Source: Bacteroidota bacterium
Lineage (GTDB): Bacteria > Bacteroidota > Bacteroidia > Chitinophagales > Chitinophagaceae
DNA length: 64,000 nt
NCBI GenBank assembly: GCA_023428755.1
Contig: JAEYWX010000022.1
Location: forward strand, 62,001-126,000
Reading direction: 5' to 3'
Part shown: in pieces, positions 15,660 through 23,888 of the stretch
How positions within the stretch are numbered: position 1 is the stretch's first letter
Layout of the letters: every line of letters begins with the position of its first letter
Notes under the pieces: generated by a model
The model's input: the letters and a program-made list of their open reading frames with translations, nothing else
Databases searched by the model: none
Told to the model about the DNA's origin: nothing
Position numbers and translations under genes: made by a program

Positions 15660-16436
15660 ATGAACAAAGAGTTGAACAATGAACAAAAAGCAGCAAGTCC
15701 CCCTTTAGGGGGATTTAGGGGGCTTCAGATCATTCCAGCGATAGATATCATTGACGGCAAGTGCATACGGTTAACAGAAGGTGATTATGCGCAAAAGAAA
15801 ATTTACAACGAGCATCCTTTAGAAGTAGCGAAAGAATTTGAAGGTGCAGGATTGCAGCGACTTCACCTTGTTGACTTGGATGGCGCAAAAGCAGGTGCAG
15901 TAAAAAACTGGAAAGTACTGGAGACCATTGCAGCAAAAACTTCACTCGTGATTGATTTCGGCGGTGGTATTAAACAGGAAGAAGATGTAAAGATCGTATT
16001 CAACTCAGGTGCTGCATTGGCAACGGTGGGTAGTATTGCTGTAAAAGATGAAGCAAAATTTGTAAGCTGGCTGCAGCAATTCGGTGCAGCAAAGTTTTTG
16101 TTAGGAGCTGATGTGAAGAATGAAAAGATCGCTGTAGGCGGTTGGCTGGAAACAACGGATATCTGGATCTACGACTTTATTGAAAAATATATCAACCATG
16201 GTGTGCAGCAGATCTTCTGCACCGATGTAAGTAAAGATGGCCGACTCGAAGGTCCATCAACTGAACTCTACAAAAACATTCTGCAGAAATTTCCGCAGCT
16301 GCATTTTATTGCCAGCGGTGGTGTCAGTTCAATGCAGGACCTGGATGAATTAGCAGAGATCGGTTGCGCAGGTGTAATTGTTGGCAAAGCGATTTATGAG
16401 GGAAGAGTTACGTTGAATGATTTGAAGAAATTTTGA
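15660..16436 (+). CDS. hisA: ProFAR isomerase (histidine synthesis)
   Basis: A TIM-barrel isomerase catalysing an Amadori rearrangement like TrpF. The conserved start is at IIPAIDIIDGKCIRL with catalytic Asp29; LVIDFGGGIK, FCTDVSKDG and the phosphate-binding ASGGVSS and VGKAIYEG follow. About 22 residues precede the core, with ASPPLGGFRG encoded by a palindromic repeat. It is the last gene of the trp-his run; no further his gene follows on this strand. Confidence 0.94.
   Translation: MNKELNNEQKAASPPLGGFRGLQIIPAIDIIDGKCIRLTEGDYAQKKIYNEHPLEVAKEFEGAGLQRLHLVDLDGAKAGAVKNWKVLETIAAKTSLVIDFGGGIKQEEDVKIVFNSGAALATVGSIAVKDEAKFVSWLQQFGAAKFLLGADVKNEKIAVGGWLETTDIWIYDFIEKYINHGVQQIFCTDVSKDGRLEGPSTELYKNILQKFPQLHFIASGGVSSMQDLDELAEIGCAGVIVGKAIYEGRVTLNDLKKF
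15694..15724. repeat. Palindromic element, copy 7 (N-terminus of hisA)
   Basis: AGTCCCCCTTTAGGGGGA, then TTTAGGGGGCTT; the core TCCCCC-TTTA-GGGGGA is at 15698-15713. On the other strand it is almost identical to the copies at trpE and hisH. It is translated as S-P-P-L-G-G-F-R-G. Confidence 0.75.
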
Positions 16437-16541
16437 GAGATGGCTGATGTAGGATGTATGAGTTTGATTGATCTGCCAGTCGTCACTCTTGACTGCGCTC
16501 GATTGACTACATCATCTTTCGACTTCGCTCAGGATTGCTCA
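16437..16541. repeat. Non-coding repeat-like spacer between convergent hisA and the flippase gene
   Basis: The spacer contains GACTGCGCTCGATTGAC and TCGACTTCGCTCAG, a partly self-similar motif that looks like a dispersed repeat. No terminator stem with a U-tract was found. Confidence 0.35.
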
Positions 16542-18041
16542 CTACTCACTCTTCTTCCCAAACCGTTTCTTCACCACTTCCACCAACTGCAAAGCATCAG
16601 GTGTTAGTTTTAATGCGAAGATGCCTGTAAAGAAAAGCACTGTAAACAAACTGCTGCGGAGAATAATACCCATCCACCCCGTCATCTCTTTAAAGAGATA
16701 ATAACTGATGAAATACGCAACAACACCGGTGAGTAATGCAAGAACCGTTTTAAAACTGAACGGTTGCAGTTTGTATCGTTTCCACAGAAACGTATAACGG
16801 ATGCCGTTGTAAATGGCAAAGGCAATAAGATTGGCATAAGCGCTTCCTTCAATGCCGAATTTTTTGATCAGAATATAGTTTAATGGCAGACTGATCGATA
16901 GCAGTAATACACCCGTAAGAAATTCAAACCGCCATTGGGTGGATGTCATAATGATCTGCGAGTTGATACCGGTGCCTGCATCAATAATTCTGGAAATACC
17001 AAGAATAAATACAACTGTTAATCCTGTGCTGTATGCCGATTGAATATCAAGCAGGCGAAATGCATCTTCCACATTCAGCCAAATACCTCCGAAAATAAAC
17101 AGCGCAGCAAGCAGCAGATTAATAGAAGAACGTTTGTATATCCGGTTGATCTCCTGCATATTTTTATCTTTCCATGCCTGCGATACAATTGGCAACGTTA
17201 TAGAGATCATACTACGTTGCGGGATTTGGATGAGATTGGCAATGTAAGAGGAAAGTGCAAAAATACCCGTTGGTACAAGGCCCATCAAGCTGGCAATAAA
17301 AATGCTATCCATCACCTGCGACAAAATAAAAATCACCTGGCCGGAAAAAACAAACCCGCCCAGTGTCATCATCTTTGTCTTAAACTTTTTGGTTACACGG
17401 CTTACATGAAAATTAAGATGAAGATGTCCTCTCTTTGCCAGCGAAAATGCAAGCAGTGCAGCAGTGATGAGGAAGCTGAATGCAAACAGTTTAATAAACA
17501 GATCAAAGCCGATCAGTTTCAACAAATAGAATGCAATCAGTATAGTAGTAAGAAGCCTGAATCCCGTTTCACGCAAAAAAGCCGGGTAGATGGTTTTACG
17601 TGCATTGTTGCTGAACGCTTCAAAGATGGTGAACAGCAAAAGCCCCAGACCAAACGGGAATACCCATTTATAATAATCGGTAAACAGGGGTGAGCGGCCT
17701 GAAAATTTTTGAACGATCAATGGTTCAAAAATCAATCCGCCAACAATCACCAGACAAAAACCAATGAGTACAGTAATCAATATCCATGTAGCCAGGTCGT
17801 TTTCTTTCGCTGAAAGATTGTCTTTGTAATAGGGATAAAATTTATAGATCACCGTAATAGTTCCAAGACTTGCAACAGCATACATGATTTGTCCCACATC
17901 AAAAAACAAACGGGTAAGCGCATATTCCTCCGGTAAAAAAATACCATTCTTGGTAAACAACCAGGTATTAATAAAGCCAATAAAAAAACCAATGTATATA
18001 ACAATACTGGAGATGATGGCTTGTTTCCTGATTTGTCCCAT
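16542..18041 (-). CDS. Polysaccharide flippase (MATE/Wzx-like superfamily)
   Basis: A 499-residue integral membrane protein with about 14 predicted transmembrane helices. The N-terminus (SSIVIYIGFFIGFINTWLFTKNG) and the mid-protein GGFVFSGQVIFILSQVMDSIFIASLMG are typical of oligosaccharide flippases of the Wzx/RfbX type. Such proteins move lipid-linked sugars across the inner membrane for cell-surface polymers. No sugar-transferase genes are adjacent, so the substrate cannot be guessed. The tail (about 10 residues) is charged and cytoplasmic. Confidence 0.85.
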   Translation of the reverse strand: MGQIRKQAIISSIVIYIGFFIGFINTWLFTKNGIFLPEEYALTRLFFDVGQIMYAVASLGTITVIYKFYPYYKDNLSAKENDLATWILITVLIGFCLVIVGGLIFEPLIVQKFSGRSPLFTDYYKWVFPFGLGLLLFTIFEAFSNNARKTIYPAFLRETGFRLLTTILIAFYLLKLIGFDLFIKLFAFSFLITAALLAFSLAKRGHLHLNFHVSRVTKKFKTKMMTLGGFVFSGQVIFILSQVMDSIFIASLMGLVPTGIFALSSYIANLIQIPQRSMISITLPIVSQAWKDKNMQEINRIYKRSSINLLLAALFIFGGIWLNVEDAFRLLDIQSAYSTGLTVVFILGISRIIDAGTGINSQIIMTSTQWRFEFLTGVLLLSISLPLNYILIKKFGIEGSAYANLIAFAIYNGIRYTFLWKRYKLQPFSFKTVLALLTGVVAYFISYYLFKEMTGWMGIILRSSLFTVLFFTGIFALKLTPDALQLVEVVKKRFGKKSE

Positions 18042-18145
18042 TAATCTTTGGTGTTTAAAGTTGACTGTTTAAGGTTTCAGGTTAATTCCTGGCAGCAGTT
18101 GGCTCATTCGTTCGGCAACATTAAACATTCAACCTGAAATTTCAA

Positions 18146-19858
18146 TTATTTCACTTTCTTATAGTTTACATAAAAATTCTTGTCCATCAACTTGCTGATA
18201 TCTTCACCCGGCTGGAAATTGGTACGCATCTTCTGCCATTTTTCAGTTGCCAGCATCAACCCATATTTCGGATTGCTGTTACCCGGCAATAAAATAGGCA
18301 TGTTAAATCCTTCTACGCAATTTGTCCAGCGGTAGTTCAGTATTTGCGTTGCATTTTCGGTTTCAAGATAGTATTCCAGTGTTGGCACCTGCGTAGTACG
18401 CAGGTATTGATCGAACATTTTACTCAGGTTAAAGCCGGTACGTTTGGAAATGAAGTCTTCAATTTCTGCACCCGTAACCGTTTTGTGATAATATTTTTCA
18501 TTCATATCACGCAGCAATAAACGGAAGGTGCTTCTGTCGCCAATAATTTGCCGGATCATATGAACCATGTTGGCAGCTTTAGGATACATATCGCCACTGC
18601 CTTCCTTGTTTACATTGTATTTGCCGACAATAGGGATGTCGTTCCGGATATTTCTGCGAACACCCTGCACATACGAATCACCCGCTTCAGTACCAAAAAT
18701 ATAATCGGTATACAATGTTTCGCTGTAGTTGGTAAAACCTTCATGCACCCACATATCGGCAATATCCCTGCTGCTGATGTTATTGCCAAACCACTCGTGC
18801 CCTGTTTCATGGATAATAATGAAATCCCATTTCAGGCCCCAGCCAGATCCGCTGAGATCAGTGCCTTTGTAACCATTCATGTATTCGTTACCGTAAGCAA
18901 CGGCACTCTGGTGTTCCATACCCAGGTGATGGCTCTCAACCAGCTTGTATCCATCTTCGTAAAACGGATAGGGGCCAAACCAGTATTCAAATGCACGCAT
19001 CATTGGCTTTACCTGCTCAAATTGTTTTTTTGCTTTTTCAAGATTGTAGTCGAGTACATAGTAATCAAGATCAAGCTTTCCTTTTTCCCCGTTCAATGTA
19101 TCGCTGAAATGTACATACTTGCCAATATTCATGGTAACATTGTACAGGTTGATCGGTTGTGTTACAACCCATGTCCAGGTTTTGTTTCCTTTGCCATCGG
19201 CAATTGTTTCTTTCAATCTTCCATTCGATACATTCATCAACGTATCGGGAGCAGTTACGCTGATGCTTACACCTTCGTCGGGTTCATCACTTTGGTGATC
19301 TTTGCAAGGCCACCACACACTGGCGCCTAAACCCTGGCAAGCCACATTGATCCATGGGTTTCCGTTTTTATCTTTTTTCCAAACAATACCACCATCCCAG
19401 GGAGCACGCAATGCAGGTTTCGGTACACCATGATATACAATGCGGAGTTGATGAAGGTCTTTGTTGCCTGTAAGTGATTTGGGTAAACTGCGTCGGGGCA
19501 TATCAATGAACCATGCGTTTCCATCACGTGAAAAATTCATGGGTACGCCGTTTAAAATAGCACTGTCGATGATCAACGGTTCCTGCAGATCGATCTGCAT
19601 TTGTGCTTCTTTCTTTTTTACTAAACGAAAGAAAATGGTATTACTTCCTTTAATGGTAAAGTCTTTGAGATTGGGGGTTACATGTAAAGCGTATTTCACC
19701 ACATCCCACCACGCACGTTCGGCTGTAATGCTGCCACGTAATGTATCCTGCCGTGTCAGCTTTTCTTTTTGGTTCAACGGTTGCGATTGTACCATTGCAG
19801 TTTGAATGAAGAAGCAAACAAACAGACTAATAAAGACTAATTGATTCTTTTTTTTCAC
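18146..19858 (-). CDS. Secreted M1-family zinc aminopeptidase
   Basis: Gluzincin peptidase. Counting from a GTG at 19858 (570 residues), HETGH at 350-354 and Glu373 (VHEGF) form the HExxH-X18-E zinc site, and GMEH replaces the usual GAMEN exopeptidase motif nearby. The N-terminus VKKKNQLVFISLFVCFFIQ is a signal peptide, which is why this GTG is chosen. An upstream TTG at 19942 would place it too deep and overlap the divergent gene. The protein probably acts in the periplasm on peptides, as does the neighbouring oligopeptide-binding lipoprotein. Confidence 0.88.
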   Translation of the reverse strand: MKKKNQLVFISLFVCFFIQTAMVQSQPLNQKEKLTRQDTLRGSITAERAWWDVVKYALHVTPNLKDFTIKGSNTIFFRLVKKKEAQMQIDLQEPLIIDSAILNGVPMNFSRDGNAWFIDMPRRSLPKSLTGNKDLHQLRIVYHGVPKPALRAPWDGGIVWKKDKNGNPWINVACQGLGASVWWPCKDHQSDEPDEGVSISVTAPDTLMNVSNGRLKETIADGKGNKTWTWVVTQPINLYNVTMNIGKYVHFSDTLNGEKGKLDLDYYVLDYNLEKAKKQFEQVKPMMRAFEYWFGPYPFYEDGYKLVESHHLGMEHQSAVAYGNEYMNGYKGTDLSGSGWGLKWDFIIIHETGHEWFGNNISSRDIADMWVHEGFTNYSETLYTDYIFGTEAGDSYVQGVRRNIRNDIPIVGKYNVNKEGSGDMYPKAANMVHMIRQIIGDRSTFRLLLRDMNEKYYHKTVTGAEIEDFISKRTGFNLSKMFDQYLRTTQVPTLEYYLETENATQILNYRWTNCVEGFNMPILLPGNSNPKYGLMLATEKWQKMRTNFQPGEDISKLMDKNFYVNYKKVK

Positions 19859-19897
19859 CGGGTTTATATTTGAGCCTAAATTTAGCAGTAATTCTTT

Positions 19898-21598
19898 ATG
19901 ACGGATGCGAAAAATATAAGGGAAGTACAAATGGTAGCCCAAAGGGTAATGTTGACCAATGGATCTATACTTTCTCGTTTTTCATTTTTCATTCTTCATT
20001 TTTTATTTTTCGTACTTCTATCCTGCGGCAAAACCAGAAAAAATGAACAGCAGATATTCAGGTACAACGAAGTGAGCGGCATCAGTTCGCTCGATCCGGC
20101 CTTTGCAAAAAGTCAGTCGGTGATTTGGGCAACGCATCAACTCTTTAATACATTGGTGGAAACGGATGAACAGTTGCATATTGTTCCTTCGCTGGCAAAA
20201 AGCTGGGAGATCAGCGACGATCGATTGCAAATTGTTTTTCATTTACGAACAGATGTGTTGTTTCACGATCATCCCGTTTTTCCCAATGGAAAAGGAAGAA
20301 AGATGATTGCGGATGATGTGGTGTACAGTTTTCAACGGCTGATGGATAAAACAACCGCCAGCCCCGGTGCGTGGATCTTTAATAACCGGGTTGATCCGGT
20401 GAATGGTTTTGTTGCATTGAACGATTCTACGTTTCAAATTAATTTACTCCGTCCCTTTGTGCAAATACTGGGCGTGCTCAGCAATGTATATTGCTCAGTT
20501 GTTCCCAAAGAAGTGGTTGAAACATACGGACCAGATTTTCGTCGCAATCCTTGCGGCACCGGACCGTTTCAATTCAAAGCATGGGAAGAAGGGCAGGCGT
20601 TGATACTGGTGAAGAACAAGAACTATTTTGAAGAAGACAGTGCAGGTAATCAATTGCCGTATATCGATGGAGTGAAAGTAAGTTTTCTGGAAAGCAAGGC
20701 GGCTGAGTTTATGGAATTCAGGCAGGGCCGTTTGCATTTCATCAACGATATTGATCCGTCGTTCAAAGATGAAGTGCTGAGTAAAAAAGGAGAGCTGCGT
20801 GAAAGCTGGAAAGGCAAAGTGCAGTTGAATAAACATCCCTATCTCAATATTGAATACCTCGGTATTTTGGTTGATTCATCGAAAGATGTTGTGAAGAATT
20901 CACCGCTACGTTTAAAAGCTATTCGACAAGCAATCAACTATGGATTCGACAGAAGGAAGATGATGCTGTACTTGCGTAACTCCATTGGCACGGCTGCTGA
21001 AAGTGGTTTTGTGCCAATGGGTCTGCCCAGTTTTGATACGGGAGTTGTAAAAGGCTACAACTACGATCCTGTAAAAGCAATGACCTTGTTGAAACAGGCG
21101 GGTTTCAGTTCAGCACAAAGTGTACCTGAAATAAAATTACTCACCATACCCATTTATGCTGACCTGGGAAGTTATATTGCCCGCCAGTTACAGGATATTG
21201 GGTTGAATGTAAAAGTGGAGATCGTTCAAAAGAGTTTGTTGTTAACGCAAACAGCAAAAAGTGAAGCATTGTTTTTTCGGGGAAGCTGGATTGCCGATTA
21301 TCCCGATGCTGAAAATTATCTGAGTGTGTTTTATGGAAAAAATCCTGCGCCGCCGAATTATACCCGTTATAAAAGTGATTTATTTGATGCGTTGTACGAA
21401 CAGTCGAACAAAGAACCAAACGATTCCATCCGTTATCGCTTATACCAGCAAATGGATCAACTACTCATGAACGATGCGCCTGTTGTTCCACTTTGGTATG
21501 ATATGGTGATTCATTTGGTACAACCAACTGTAACAGGCTTTCAACCCAATGCATTGAACTGGCTGGAACTTCGTAGGACAAAAATTGTCGGGCAATAG
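19898..21598 (+). CDS. Oligopeptide-binding lipoprotein (SBP_bac_5)
   Basis: A solute-binding protein of ABC peptide transporters, 566 residues. A lipobox (VLLSC, Cys at about residue 43) follows a hydrophobic stretch rich in Phe. The body shows family features: SSLDPAFAKSQSVIWATHQLFNTLVE, SLAKSWEISDDR, DDVVYSFQRLMD, NPCGTGPFQFKAWEEGQ and IRQAINYGFDRRKMM. The signal-peptide DNA is a TTTTTCATTTTTCATTCTTC simple repeat. Start codons at 19898 and 19931 are both possible. No permease genes are next to it, so it may be an orphan or serve a system elsewhere. Confidence 0.85.
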   Translation: MTDAKNIREVQMVAQRVMLTNGSILSRFSFFILHFLFFVLLSCGKTRKNEQQIFRYNEVSGISSLDPAFAKSQSVIWATHQLFNTLVETDEQLHIVPSLAKSWEISDDRLQIVFHLRTDVLFHDHPVFPNGKGRKMIADDVVYSFQRLMDKTTASPGAWIFNNRVDPVNGFVALNDSTFQINLLRPFVQILGVLSNVYCSVVPKEVVETYGPDFRRNPCGTGPFQFKAWEEGQALILVKNKNYFEEDSAGNQLPYIDGVKVSFLESKAAEFMEFRQGRLHFINDIDPSFKDEVLSKKGELRESWKGKVQLNKHPYLNIEYLGILVDSSKDVVKNSPLRLKAIRQAINYGFDRRKMMLYLRNSIGTAAESGFVPMGLPSFDTGVVKGYNYDPVKAMTLLKQAGFSSAQSVPEIKLLTIPIYADLGSYIARQLQDIGLNVKVEIVQKSLLLTQTAKSEALFFRGSWIADYPDAENYLSVFYGKNPAPPNYTRYKSDLFDALYEQSNKEPNDSIRYRLYQQMDQLLMNDAPVVPLWYDMVIHLVQPTVTGFQPNALNWLELRRTKIVGQ

Positions 21599-21648
21599 AC
21601 AATTGGCAAAACATTTTTCTTATTGCATATTGCCTGTTTGTTACCACA

Positions 21649-22335
21649 CTAATTCTTCCGCTTCTTATCCTTAAATACTTTATCAAATTTTTCCAGCTTG
21701 GGTTTAATTACGTAGTAACAATAAGGATTTGAGTTTTTATTGTTGTTATAATAATTCTGGTGATAGTTTTCTGCTTCGCTGTAATTTTTATACGCTTCAA
21801 TGGTTGTAACAATCGGGTTTTCAAACGCACCACTTTTATTCAGTGCTTCTTTGTATTGCTCCGCTTTTTGTTTTTGTTCAGCATTGTGATAAAATACGGC
21901 ACTGCGGTACTGCGGACCTACATCATTACCCTGGCGGTTTAATGTAGTAGGATCGTGGGTTTGCCAGAAGATCTCCAGCAATTCATCAAATGAAATTTTC
22001 TTTGGATCAAAAATAATTTGTGCCACTTCTGCATGACCGGTGGTTTTTGTATTCACCTGCTCATACGTGGGGTTGATCACATGACCACCGCAATATCCAC
22101 TCGTTACTTTCAATACACCTTCCACCTGTTGAAAAATGGCTTCCACACACCAGAAACACCCCGCACCAAATGTGGCGGTATCAATTGCAGCTCCTTCGTT
22201 GCCGGTACTTCCTGTAAAGGCAACAGTACTTATATTATCACTCATAATTTTATTATTCGGTTCACTTGTAACGCATGAAAAAAACAGGAACGAACTGACA
22301 GCCACACTTGTATTAAAAAGAAGTTTACTCCACAT
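21649..22335 (-). CDS. msrA: Peptide methionine sulfoxide reductase A, probable lipoprotein
   Basis: Reduces methionine-S-sulfoxide in oxidised proteins. GCFWC at 59-63 carries the catalytic Cys60; GYCGGH, YEQVNTKTTGHAEVAQI, FWQTHDPTTLNRQGNDVGPQYRS and NYHQNYY are all diagnostic. The ATG at 22335 gives 228 residues and a signal sequence ending FFSC with lipidation Cys21, implying export to the envelope. A longer in-frame start at 22455 would destroy that. Confidence in the family is very high; the start choice is inferred. Confidence 0.95.
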   Translation of the reverse strand: MWSKLLFNTSVAVSSFLFFSCVTSEPNNKIMSDNISTVAFTGSTGNEGAAIDTATFGAGCFWCVEAIFQQVEGVLKVTSGYCGGHVINPTYEQVNTKTTGHAEVAQIIFDPKKISFDELLEIFWQTHDPTTLNRQGNDVGPQYRSAVFYHNAEQKQKAEQYKEALNKSGAFENPIVTTIEAYKNYSEAENYHQNYYNNNKNSNPYCYYVIKPKLEKFDKVFKDKKRKN

Positions 22336-22511
22336 ATCGTTTGTAATTTTAAGCAACGTGCAATTTACGTGTAAAACTGTGCCGAAAGTTTTCAGTGCCA
22401 TGTTACCCGGTCGACAATTTAGGGATTTTAAAAATGCTTTAACGTTTCTGTTCAAATTTTAGCTTCTTCAATTATCTTTCCGCAACAAACCAACCAGCCC
22501 CTCTATTCAAC

Positions 22512-23165
22512 ATGAGTGCAAGTGATTTACTTTACCTGGCTATTTTGGCGACCATGGGCATTTCGTGGACAATTGTTTACCTGCTCATTATTTACCGTTC
22601 GTTTAAAGATAAACAGTGCGGAATGCCGGCCCTGGCACTTGCCTTTAATCTTTGCTGGGAGTTTTTGTACTCGTTTGTTTTTACAGGCTCCTCCAACAGT
22701 ATTCAGATGTGGGTAAACAGAACCTGGTTTTTGTTTGATGTGGTGATCTTTGCAGCGCATTTGTTGTACACGAAAGCATACTGGCCAAAAGAAAACCGAA
22801 AGTATTTTTATCCGTTCACGTTGTTTATTGTGGTAGCTGCTTACGTATTTCTGTACCTGTTTCATCTTGATATTGGTGAAACTGCCATTACCTATTCTGC
22901 TTACTTAATGAATGTCCTCATCTCTTCTTCGTTTATTTCCATGTTGCTGAAACAAAACAATCTCAACGGGCAGTCGTTTGGAATAGCATTCTTTAAAATG
23001 CTTGGCACTACAGCTGCAACCATTGTGTTGTTTCAGCGTTACAGTTCTTTTCTGCAGTTTCTCGGTATACTTTGTTTTGTGCTGGATGTGGTTTACATTT
23101 TTATGATCGTCAACCGGTATAAAAAAGAAAACCTGCAGTTGATAACCCGTAAAGCGATCCGGTAA
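22512..23165 (+). CDS. Seven-TM protein resembling transmembrane terpene cyclases
   Basis: A 217-residue protein with about seven hydrophobic helices and no signal peptide. The segment FNLCWEFLYSFVF (Glu50), the acidic residue of FLFDVVIF (Asp76) and the late LDVVYIFM (Asp192) recall the Pyr4/PaxB-type membrane terpene cyclases, which use an early Glu and a late Asp. The similarity is judged by eye; function is unproven. It is flanked by msrA (divergent) and a DUF1684 gene (convergent, 0-base gap). Confidence 0.55.
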   Translation: MSASDLLYLAILATMGISWTIVYLLIIYRSFKDKQCGMPALALAFNLCWEFLYSFVFTGSSNSIQMWVNRTWFLFDVVIFAAHLLYTKAYWPKENRKYFYPFTLFIVVAAYVFLYLFHLDIGETAITYSAYLMNVLISSSFISMLLKQNNLNGQSFGIAFFKMLGTTAATIVLFQRYSSFLQFLGILCFVLDVVYIFMIVNRYKKENLQLITRKAIR

Positions 23166-23744
23166 TTATTTCAGATAATTTAATTCGCCTGCTTTAACTG
23201 CAACCGACAAATCATTTTCTTTTGGTGGAATAGGACAGTTGTAACCGGCAGCATACGCACAATACGGGTTGTAGGCTTTATTAAAATCGATCACATAGGT
23301 ATTGTGGCTGATGTCTCCAATGTTGAGATCAAGGTAGCGCCCGCCGCCATACGTTTCATAACCCGATGTTTTATCGGTGAAGGGAATAAATAAATGTTCA
23401 CTGTATTTTTCGGAAGTCAGTAACGAACGGGATTGATAGATCTGTAATTCAACAGCCGTATCGTGTAAGGTAAAACGGATGATGCCATATACCCTGTATT
23501 GTTTTCGTTCCGTGCCGGTACTGTTCATTAAAAGCCAGGGACTGTTTTCTGTACGTTCAAAAGCGGCCGTGATTCTGTATTGCTCCTGAACAGGGAAAAA
23601 CTTCATGTTCGTTTTGTTGGCACCCGTTACTACTTCATGTGCTTCCACGTATTGCTGCTGGAACCGGCTCAGTGAATCTATGTAGCTGTTTTGTGCAAAA
23701 ACAAGAAAGGGGAGCGAAAGAAAAAGCAGTAAACAAAATCGCAT
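23166..23744 (-). CDS. DUF1684 secreted protein
   Basis: A 192-residue product with signal peptide MRFCLLLFLSLPFLVFAQ. The C-terminal half has the strong DUF1684 motif set: FTDKTSGYETYGGGRYLDL, VIDFNKAYNPYCAYAAGYNCPIPP and LSVAVKAGE. The family is common in Bacteroidota and has no established activity; the CPIPP region is its most conserved part. ATG 23744 is preferred because it starts the signal peptide; an upstream in-frame start adds 31 unlikely residues. Confidence 0.88.
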   Translation of the reverse strand: MRFCLLLFLSLPFLVFAQNSYIDSLSRFQQQYVEAHEVVTGANKTNMKFFPVQEQYRITAAFERTENSPWLLMNSTGTERKQYRVYGIIRFTLHDTAVELQIYQSRSLLTSEKYSEHLFIPFTDKTSGYETYGGGRYLDLNIGDISHNTYVIDFNKAYNPYCAYAAGYNCPIPPKENDLSVAVKAGELNYLK

Positions 23745-23856
23745 AGCGGCTGTTATTTGGGGCAATTTAAGAAAGAGCCGGCAATTGTAAAGGAACGTCT
23801 TTGCTGCTTTGCTTGTTGCAGCACAAGGGAGTGACACAAGGAACGATGAATAGAAT

Positions 23857-23864
23857 TACCTTTG
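23857..23864 (+). promoter_or_regulatory. Minus-7 promoter box of mutS2
   Basis: TACCTTTG matches TAnnTTTG exactly. Transcription would begin at about 23868-23871, so any start codon at or before 23862 cannot be used. This decides the mutS2 start. Confidence 0.6.
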
Positions 23865-23888
23865 CCGGCAACAAAAAAGTGGTTTTTA

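Noticed and set aside
8041..15724. Palindrome repeats as a CRISPR or insertion sequence
   Set aside because: Units are irregularly spaced, variable, without spacers of equal length, and no cas or transposase gene is present.
19858..19942. Upstream TTG start of the M1 peptidase
   Set aside because: It would place the signal peptide at residue 29 and overlap the divergent gene.
23862..23888. TTG start for mutS2
   Set aside because: It lies inside the promoter box and adds residues not matching the family N-terminus.
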